Origin: Tannerellaceae bacterium
GTDB taxonomy: Bacteria; Bacteroidota; Bacteroidia; Bacteroidales; Tannerellaceae
Assembly: GCA_031264865.1 (NCBI GenBank)
Contig: JAISDJ010000206.1
Coordinates: 1-32,376, forward strand
DNA: 32,376 nt
Direction: 5' to 3'
Shown here: piece after piece, positions 27,701 to 32,376 of the stretch
How the letters are laid out: every line of letters starts with the position of its first letter
Position numbering within the stretch: position 1 is the stretch's first letter
Notes under the pieces: model-generated
The model's input: the letters and a program-made list of their open reading frames with translations, nothing else
Database searches by the model: none
Told to the model about the DNA's origin: nothing
Program-made: the position numbers and the translations under genes

Positions 27701-27995
27701 GGTATCCTATATAGGAAATAACGAGAATGGCATTTTCTGGGACATTCAGTATGAATTTTCCGTCAACATCGGTAAAAACTCCCGTAGTAGTACCTTTAAT
27801 ACTAACATTTGCTCCGATGACTTCAAGTCCGGCTTCGTCAACTACAGTTCCCGTGATAGATTTAGTGTTTTGTGCGTACCCTTTACAAAAAACAAACATG
27901 AAGAGGACAATAACCGATAACATCCTTATTGTCTGGTTTCGAAACAAATCCTTGTTCAGGTTTTGTTTACATTTTTTTAATTGATGTACATTCAT
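24798..27995 (-). CDS. susC-like: SusC/RagA-family TonB-dependent outer-membrane transporter
   Basis: A 1065-residue protein that imports glycan fragments across the outer membrane with SusD. After an N-terminal lead and signal sequence (hydrophobic MLSVIVLFMFVF, then GYAQ) comes a carboxypeptidase-D-like domain (ITGTVVDEAGLEVIGANVSI), the linker/TonB-box region LEEVVVVGYGTQKKSTLTGS, the plug with LVVDGVPRED and AAIYGVRAANGVVLITTKKG, and a long beta-barrel ending ...SRTFNFGGTITF with the terminal Phe. No N-terminal STN/FecR-interaction extension is seen, which argues against anti-sigma-factor control. Start at 27995 gives a longer than usual n-region; Met25 is an alternative. It is first in the PUL operon, with a leader of about 215 bases if the -7 element at 28220 is right. 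Confidence 0.95.
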   Translation of the reverse strand: MNVHQLKKCKQNLNKDLFRNQTIRMLSVIVLFMFVFCKGYAQNTKSITGTVVDEAGLEVIGANVSIKGTTTGVFTDVDGKFILNVPENAILVISYIGYRTQEVPIENNQVFRITLKEDAFGLEEVVVVGYGTQKKSTLTGSVVAVENKQLITTKSTNVQNMLTGKLPGVRNVQKTSEPGQFTNQFDVRGFGSPLLVVDGVPREDLPRMDPNDIESVSILKDASAAIYGVRAANGVVLITTKKGEHGKAKIEYSAYYGIQTPAEMLHPLKSRDRAILYNETTMRSTSTPITTYDDEYFTKLANGEMPDTDWYDAVMKKTAPQQQHNLSVSGGTEKVDYYINFGYTDQGSFFKTNSANYNRYNLRTNVNAQITKDLKVGIKLNMIMDETNRQNMNTWEVFKMLWRSRPTDPVYANNTAPYFYHPDVEFNPAAVIHPEIAGYVKDKKNIFQSNMNLDYNVPFIEGLTAAVMFSYDKTYNDNANFKKEYNEYRYNTVTDTYEGGWLRNSKTNLNRSYSNNYTTLWNARLNYDNTFAETHHVGALLLYEESYGQRYDFRASRYFEIPIPYLFAGNAENQEGVGSGLTENAQRALIGRLNYDYKGKYISELSFRYDGSSKFPKGKQWGFFPSALLAYRISEESFVKDNIPFLKNLKLRASWGRLGDDAASEFQFIEGYDYPQSYHNKQNLPRGTVFGNTFVNALGFRKAPNLDLTWYTSDLWNVGVDADLWNGLLGFSLDLFRRDRRGLLDNPDVVVPGTFGSDISQANLNADRTKGLELELRHYNNIGKFNYNVSGSVQITRSMWTKRIQPERLNSYDYWRNNIVGRYKDIWFGKGENGQYQSYEEIANSIYSSANTLPGDPIYEDWNGDGVIDDRDKYPIATTTNSDNNGGLPGTELNNARNYPLMYYGLNLGGQWKLIDFNLLFQGAAMSYIGYGEQLLKPLEWDGNALDLLYDRWHPTDPKKDPYDPSNTWVSGYYPYGKTRAEETSMFNIQNGAYVRLKSIEIGFTVPQNIAFGKIGLKNMRLYVNAYNLFTITGVRGLDPEKPSETYGYLYPLSRTFNFGGTITF

Positions 27996-28219
27996 AGGTT
28001 GATTTTTTTACTTAATAAATTTATTCACAATAGCAGTTTATTACGCTTTATTAATATTCAATAGAGTATATCAAAAGCATTATATTATTTGTCATCTCGA
28101 TCGTCGCATCTTCTCGCGATTTATACTTTTAATATAGCCCTGGTTTTTTAAGAAATTATCCGGAATCTTTTATCAGATTGTTTTTCATTTGCCGTTGATT
28201 TAAGATTGTTAATGTCCGG

Positions 28220-28227
28220 CAAAAATA
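28220..28227 (-). promoter_or_regulatory. Candidate -7 element of the susC operon
   Basis: Minus-strand TATTTTTG fits TAnnTTTG. There is no TTTG at the -33 position; the direct repeats occupy that place, as expected for an activator-dependent promoter. Predicted transcription start about 28212. Confidence 0.5.
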
Positions 28228-28233
28228 AACGAG

Positions 28234-28280
28234 CCTACTTAGCGTATCGGTTAGCAATCCGGTTAGTAGGTGTTTTTTTT
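28234..28280 (+). terminator. Weak terminator-like hairpin over the direct repeats
   Basis: On the plus strand cctact (28234-28239) and agtagg (28265-28270) can pair across a 25-base loop, followed by tgtttttttt (28271-28280). The 6-bp stem with a long loop is weak and no plus-strand gene precedes it; the operator reading of this region seems better. Confidence 0.2.
28236..28271 (-). promoter_or_regulatory. Three direct repeats, 12-base period: candidate SARP operator
   Basis: On the minus strand the heptamers CTAACCG (28266-28260), CTAACCG (28254-28248) and CTAAGTA (28242-28236) are each separated by 5 bases, so CTAA recurs exactly every 12 bases. The last heptamer ends 8 bases before the -7 element. 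Known SARP operators are heptamer direct repeats about one helical turn apart (usually 11 bases) with the proximal one 8 bases from the -10 box. The adjacent regulator has a SARP-type output domain. Confidence 0.5.
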
Positions 28281-28411
28281 GAAAAAAAATTAAAGTAGAC
28301 TTAAAATACAGTAATTTTAAAAAACGGATATAATTTTAGGTAAAAAGACAAGATGTCCAGCAAATAAATGCGAAAGATTAGTAAAGCAGTTAACCAATAG
28401 ATTATTGTCTT

Positions 28412-31066
28412 TTATTGATGCTTCAATTCAGGGTATACAATCTGCTCAAAAGACGTTCTGAAATCTGTTCCGAACAATATCTTATACTCTTTGACAAATG
28501 TTCCATAGACTTTTTTCGAAAGTTTATTACGCCCCATTTTCACAAGTGCGACGCACTTAAGCTTTAATGCATCTTCATTAAGGGAATCCTGAATAAATAT
28601 TGCATCAGCCATATCAATACATAGCTGCGGATTATCTGCAACCTTATGCTTTTTCGATAGTTCAAACAGAATATCCATCAGATTATTCGAAAAATCGGAT
28701 TTAAACGAGTCAACCCATTCAACCTGGAGGTTGGGCAAAAGTTCTCCTTTCGAAAGCAAAGCCAACAATCTCTTCAGGTTATCGATATTCAGCTCCTCAT
28801 CCCTTGATAGTTCATCCATAAGATATAAAGCTTCCGAATAGTCGCAATACACATCTTCTCCAATCTCGACAGTCCAGTATGAATTATAGCTTTTTATTGA
28901 TATATCGCCGACATACTCGAATATCTGACGCAATTTGCTGATTGCAACACCTCTGTTATTCTTCGCGCTTTCTTCGCTTTTGTCGAACCAGAGTAAATCT
29001 TTAAGTTTTCTCGAAGAAATACCTTTTCTACTTTTATATGTGTACAATACTATTAAAAGGAATAATTGTTTCAACAATGGTGTGAAGTCTTTAGTAGCAT
29101 CGTTTCCGCTTTTGTCTACTACCCAAAAACCTCCGAACAAGCATACAGACTGAGCACGTAATGCTTCTTCCGCCTTTTCTCGATTATAAGTAGCCCTGTT
29201 TTTGTCTTCATTAAGCTTTTCTTTTTTAGAAAGTTCGTCTGCATCTTCAGTATCCCTACTTTCCGGCTCTTTACTTCCCTGATTTTTCCGTATAATCTTC
29301 TTGTAGCCAAACAAAACTGATAGTAATAACGTCGCAATTATTATTATAGTTAAGAGTATCACCCTGATCGAAATGAAAGCGGGAGCCTTGTTTTGAGTTA
29401 AATCTGATTTTCCTAAAGGCGGGTATGATATGGTGTATATTGATGTTTCATTATCATTGCTGTCTACATCTTTCGGGCCGGAAATTGTTGCAACAAGTTT
29501 TTCCGTCTTCTTGTCTAAAAATAAATCCACAAATGACGCATTGTCCTCAAAAGCTACAGGGATACTGTCGCCCGTCATTATGTATTCGGGTCTATCTACC
29601 GAGAACTTCAATAATGTTAAATTCGTATGAAACTGCCGCAGCGAGTAAGTTAAAGCGTAAAACGAACGTGTAACAGTATCTACAACAAGGGAGTTGGAAA
29701 CAATAAAATCATTTTCAGGATTCTCCAATGTCCATAACTTTTCCGACACAAGAGTTTCCACATTGACTTTATAAAGGTCGTAATAATAACGCGGCTCTAA
29801 GGTTTGATCCCCTGTCTCGCTTCCGTAACCGCCAAAAATCAAAACGTGCTTATTGTCCCAGACACCCAATCCGCTTAGGTAATGCGGATGAGAAATGTCG
29901 CCTTTTAGTTTATCCCTTGTCCACTCTTTACTTGCAAAATCGTATATATGAACATCATTCTTGTATTTATGATGTCCGTATCCTCCGAATAAATACAACT
30001 TCCCGTCATAAGCCGATATCAGCCGGTTATGATGCCAGTAATCAGGTGGAACAATACTGCCGGGAGCCATATTCCAATCTTTTGTTTCCGGATTATATGT
30101 CAATACATCTTTTTCTTTTTCAAATTCAAACGTATAATTTATATACTGCCCTGAGTTTTTATTAAATAACAGATTGTTAGATTGCGAACTCCACGGATAC
30201 CGATTTTTTATCGTATCAATATGTATTATACCATCCGGTATATCAAAGAAATAAAAATGAGAATTGCTATAAATTGCGATCTCGCTCTTTTCATTATTAT
30301 GGGCTATCATGGAATGTCTTTCCGTTATAAAAGAAGCATTTTTCTTCCATAACACATGCTGGTTTAATAACCAGTCAGGATTATTGACCGTTGCTAATTT
30401 ATGAATAATCTCATCGTAAGAGCCTTCTTCCGTATAGTTTTTAAGGCGCCATTCATACAGGATTCTCTTTTTGTCGTCATTATATATACGTATATCCTTA
30501 ACAGTCATTGACGGTATGTCTGTTATTTGCAAACCAAACCGATCATTTCTTCCGAAAACAAGGTTTATCTTATTAAAAGTTTTCAGTTCGGGAATATTCT
30601 GTGAGAATGTTTTATTACTAACAACAACCGTAAACAATGCCTTTTTGGTATCTACGATAATTTCAATTCTATGCCACTTATCGGGATACATTTCCATCTC
30701 GTCAAACGTTTTACTCAAAATCTCCTTAGAAGAATAAGTAAACGCCAACTTTTTTTTCATCGTATTATTAACTGTATTAAGCAACATGCTTATATTTTGC
30801 TCTTCATCATCAAACATACGAAAAACATACCCGAAAGGATATCTCCCCGACGAATGAATTTTCAAATCAAAAGAAATAGTATAAATATCCGGTAGAGAAA
30901 GAGGCTCATCCGGAGTTAGAATTAGGCTTGTACGTTTTTCTTTTTCAACTTCATACGATTTAAAATTCAGTCCGTATTGGATCTCCTGCGCATAACAATA
31001 TATGGGAATCAAAAGCAACACAACAAGACCTATAATTTTATTATGAATGATTCTTTCCAATATCAT
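28412..31066 (-). CDS. Transmembrane SARP-type regulator with lectin-like and Kelch sensor domains
   Basis: About 884 residues starting at ATG 31066 (MILERIIHNKIIGLVVLLLI...CYAQ). I prefer this to the in-frame ATG at 31105, which adds a tail before the signal/anchor and overlaps the candidate promoter. Numbered from 31105: 41-220, a concanavalin/LamG-like jelly roll (YTISFDLKIHSSG, DKWHRIEIIVDTKKALFTV); 250-570, a beta-propeller with Kelch blades (KLYLFGGYGHHKYKNDVHIY, HVLIFGGYGSETGD); 577-600, a membrane helix; 610-650, a charged, probably coiled segment; 655-750, an OmpR-like winged helix of SARP type (SRKLKDLLWFDKSEESAKNN, then VAISKLRQIF); 755-890, a helical BTAD-like domain ending FVKEYKILFGTDF. 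It should sense a glycan in the periplasm and bind DNA directly, with no kinase domain. It lies upstream of susC in the same direction, the place of a PUL regulator. Confidence 0.8.
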   Translation of the reverse strand: MILERIIHNKIIGLVVLLLIPIYCYAQEIQYGLNFKSYEVEKEKRTSLILTPDEPLSLPDIYTISFDLKIHSSGRYPFGYVFRMFDDEEQNISMLLNTVNNTMKKKLAFTYSSKEILSKTFDEMEMYPDKWHRIEIIVDTKKALFTVVVSNKTFSQNIPELKTFNKINLVFGRNDRFGLQITDIPSMTVKDIRIYNDDKKRILYEWRLKNYTEEGSYDEIIHKLATVNNPDWLLNQHVLWKKNASFITERHSMIAHNNEKSEIAIYSNSHFYFFDIPDGIIHIDTIKNRYPWSSQSNNLLFNKNSGQYINYTFEFEKEKDVLTYNPETKDWNMAPGSIVPPDYWHHNRLISAYDGKLYLFGGYGHHKYKNDVHIYDFASKEWTRDKLKGDISHPHYLSGLGVWDNKHVLIFGGYGSETGDQTLEPRYYYDLYKVNVETLVSEKLWTLENPENDFIVSNSLVVDTVTRSFYALTYSLRQFHTNLTLLKFSVDRPEYIMTGDSIPVAFEDNASFVDLFLDKKTEKLVATISGPKDVDSNDNETSIYTISYPPLGKSDLTQNKAPAFISIRVILLTIIIIATLLLSVLFGYKKIIRKNQGSKEPESRDTEDADELSKKEKLNEDKNRATYNREKAEEALRAQSVCLFGGFWVVDKSGNDATKDFTPLLKQLFLLIVLYTYKSRKGISSRKLKDLLWFDKSEESAKNNRGVAISKLRQIFEYVGDISIKSYNSYWTVEIGEDVYCDYSEALYLMDELSRDEELNIDNLKRLLALLSKGELLPNLQVEWVDSFKSDFSNNLMDILFELSKKHKVADNPQLCIDMADAIFIQDSLNEDALKLKCVALVKMGRNKLSKKVYGTFVKEYKILFGTDFRTSFEQIVYPELKHQ

Positions 31067-31102
31067 ATTCACAAGACAAGTTAACAGATGTAAACAATAA
31101 TA

Positions 31103-31110
31103 CAAAGATG
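31103..31110 (-). promoter_or_regulatory. Candidate promoter of the SARP-type regulator gene
   Basis: Minus-strand CATCTTTG (one mismatch to TAnnTTTG) lies 36 bases before ATG 31066, with ATTG (31131-31134) 20 bases further upstream as a possible -33 element. Its position supports 31066 as the start codon. Confidence 0.35.
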
Positions 31111-31312
31111 AAAATTATAATTCAATCTTCCAATTAAAAGTTAATATAATCAAAGGAACTATCCCTTCCGGCAAACATTAGTAATAGCCAAAGTTTTATA
31201 CTGATTTATTCAGGGGACGTATCTTTGTGTACGTTAAGGTCACAATATTGTTTTATAAGAGTAGGGTAGAGTGTAAAGTTCTTTTGGCTATAACTCCAAA
31301 ACTGTAAACATT

Positions 31313-31351
31313 AGGTGGTCCTTTTGCAACCAAATTGCAAAAGGACCACCT
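31313..31351. repeat. Perfect 17-bp inverted repeat, 5-base loop
   Basis: Arms 31313-31329 (aggtggtccttttgcaa) and 31335-31351 pair without mismatch around the loop ccaaa. It would form a very stable hairpin in RNA or a cruciform in DNA. There is no T tract on either side, so it is at best an unusual terminator of the minus-strand barrel gene; it could also be a mobile palindromic repeat unit. Confidence 0.75.
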
Positions 31352-31392
31352 ATTCCAGGAAAAGTCAATCATTAAGTCTTAAAGAAATCACG

Positions 31393-31416
31393 ACAACGTC
31401 TTGCAAAAAACGTTGT
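31393..31416 (-). terminator. Possible terminator hairpin of the barrel gene
   Basis: acaacgt (31393-31399) and acgttgt (31410-31416) pair over 7 bp around a 10-base loop, about 75 bases after the stop at 31489. T-rich stretches flank it on both strands, so direction is uncertain. Confidence 0.35.
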
Positions 31417-31488
31417 GACGTTTTTGTAAAAAGATTATGATGTTTCCCTCAAGACTATATGATCTCGTAGGCACAGCTAGGAGCCGTA

Positions 31489-32376
31489 CTACAAATTTTG
31501 CTGACCTTCTCCTCCACTTGAATTTCCTCCGCTTTTAGCATCATCATTTACAATGCCTCGGCGTACTTTTTTGATATTGTCTTTTAGCGTTCCGAAACGA
31601 TAGGATACACGGATGCTGAAATCACGGGCTCGCCAATAATTGGTGCTTCGCATGGAAAAGACGGTGTCGGATGTTTCGTTGGTCATTTTCATGTTTTTCT
31701 CGAAGGGGCTGTTGCACGACAGGGTTACGGTGAGAGTCTTTTTCAGGAAATTTTTGTTGATATTCACTCCTGTATTATAGAATGACGAGCCTTTGCCCTG
31801 CAAGGTTACCCAAGGACTGGAATAGCCTCCGTATAAAGAGATGTTTATATCTTTCGGCAGATTAAACTGAGCATTGGCGAATAGTCTTCCAAAAACGCCG
31901 TCGTTTTCCAATTGGCGTGACTCGGCTTTATATTTAACATAATTCAACCCTCCGTTAAGCGAAATATTAAAGAAGGAAACGGGGTTCCACCGTACATAAC
32001 CAAAGGATCCTATCTGGTGTCTTTTTCCTATATTTCCATAGGTCGATTCGGCAATTCCGTTTTCATTAATAAAGGTATATCGTTCGATCGCATTGTTCAG
32101 AAACGTATAGCTTCCGCTTATATTGATATTGATTTTCTGGGCGAACATACTATAATTCAGGTTGATATTATGGCTCTTTTCCGAATTGAGGTTGGGATTA
32201 CCGTAGGAGATATTTTCGGGATTAGTAGTGTTTACGTAAGGGTTCAGATACCATATACCGGGGCGTTGGATACGCATATTATATCCGATTCTCAATTGTT
32301 GCGCCATGCTCAACTGATACGAAATGGTCCCGTTCGGTATAATGTCATAATAGTCAGCCTTAAAGTTTTCTTCCGG
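31489..32376 (-). CDS. Outer-membrane beta-barrel protein, OMP_b-brl_3-like (5' part outside window)
   Basis: The frame is open to the window end: 295 residues of the C-terminal barrel are visible, and the true start is beyond 32376 (the frame continues upstream of the apparent start at 32313). RIQRPGIWYLNPYVN followed by NPENISYGNPNLNSEKSHN is the hallmark of Bacteroidota TonB-receptor-like barrels of PF14905. Repeated amphipathic strands follow (GSFGYVRWNPVSFFNISLNG, RDFSIRVSYRFGTLK), and the protein ends in a polar tail rich in Gly and Ser (GGNSSGGEGQQNL). The full-length family has about 750-950 residues with a carboxypeptidase-like and plug domain. Role: outer-membrane transport or assembly, substrate unknown. 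No link to the PUL is shown; the intergenic hairpins suggest a separate transcript. Confidence 0.85.
   Translation of the reverse strand, partial: PEENFKADYYDIIPNGTISYQLSMAQQLRIGYNMRIQRPGIWYLNPYVNTTNPENISYGNPNLNSEKSHNINLNYSMFAQKININISGSYTFLNNAIERYTFINENGIAESTYGNIGKRHQIGSFGYVRWNPVSFFNISLNGGLNYVKYKAESRQLENDGVFGRLFANAQFNLPKDINISLYGGYSSPWVTLQGKGSSFYNTGVNINKNFLKKTLTVTLSCNSPFEKNMKMTNETSDTVFSMRSTNYWRARDFSIRVSYRFGTLKDNIKKVRRGIVNDDAKSGGNSSGGEGQQNL

Larger units (their letters stand above)
27996..28411. other. Upstream control region of the PUL
   Basis: The 416 bases between susC and the upstream regulator gene are AT-rich and contain no credible gene. They hold the candidate susC promoter (28220-28227), three 12-base-period direct repeats (28236-28271), and a degenerate second copy of the promoter core (28353-28373). 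Bases 27996-28211 would be the susC 5' leader; no riboswitch is recognised in it. Confidence 0.6.
31106..31488. other. Intergenic region with two hairpins
   Basis: The 383 bases between the regulator and the outer-membrane barrel gene hold a perfect 17-bp inverted repeat (31313-31351) and a shorter hairpin (31393-31416), both downstream of the barrel gene on the minus strand, plus the regulator's promoter region. No gene is evident. Confidence 0.6.

Noticed and set aside
27549..27920. 123-codon plus-strand frame opposite the susC N terminus
   Set aside because: Antisense to clearly conserved SusC sequence and without any protein-like motif.
28234..28280. Plus-strand rho-independent terminator upstream of susC
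   Set aside because: Stem of only 6 bp with a 25-base loop and no plus-strand gene to end; kept only as a low-confidence feature.
1..32376. CRISPR array, tRNA/rRNA genes, insertion sequences, att sites
   Set aside because: No regularly spaced repeats, cloverleaf-like sequence, transposase frame or target-site duplication was recognised on reading both strands.

Overview
The window looks like chromosome of a Bacteroidales bacterium (Bacteroides/Parabacteroides/Dysgonomonas-like; genus not resolved). It carries a SusC/SusD pair, a hybrid two-component system (HTCS), a DUF4248 protein, a PyrC gene overlapping a DPM1-type glycosyltransferase, an OMP_b-brl_3-type outer-membrane barrel, and promoter -7 elements that fit the Bacteroidota TAnnTTTG consensus. 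I saw no tRNA, rRNA, CRISPR array or insertion sequence.

Layout. (1) 1-1745, plus strand: two neighbouring minimal nucleotidyltransferases of the RlaP/YcgL kind. The first is cut by the window edge; the second is split by a one-base frameshift in an A run. (2) 1870-2835: a GNAT acetyltransferase, converging on an orphan sigma-54-dependent response regulator (2843-4156, minus). (3) 4448-8584, plus: an HTCS sensor/regulator interrupted by one in-frame TAG. (4) 8579-10677, minus: pyrC and a polyprenol-phosphate-mannose-synthase-like gene, overlapping by 4 bases; then a small DUF4248 gene with a long, structured upstream region. (5) 11784-27995, minus: a polysaccharide utilisation locus (PUL), read as susC, susD, DUF3823 lipoprotein, a 122-base gap with a strong stem-loop, sialate-O-acetylesterase-like enzyme, a GH92-GH31 fusion, and a GH71/99-like-heparinase II/III fusion. 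(6) 28412-31066, minus, just upstream of susC: a membrane-spanning regulator with a lectin-like domain and Kelch repeats outside and a SARP-type (winged helix plus BTAD) output inside. (7) 31489 to the window end: the C-terminal part of an outer-membrane barrel.

How it may work together. The SusC/D pair would import an oligosaccharide that two bifunctional enzymes and an esterase break down. The enzyme set (alpha-mannosidase, alpha-glucosidase/xylosidase-like GH31, endo-acting GH99-like domain, polyuronate-lyase-like domain, acetylesterase) suggests an acidic, acetylated, alpha-mannose-containing heteroglycan; that is inference. The likeliest regulator is the SARP-type transmembrane protein. 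The region upstream of susC has three direct repeats with a 12-base period that end exactly 8 bases before a -7 element, the geometry known for SARP-activated promoters. This regulator/operator/fused-enzyme locus is my candidate for the undescribed system. The HTCS in the window is broken and separated from the PUL by housekeeping genes.
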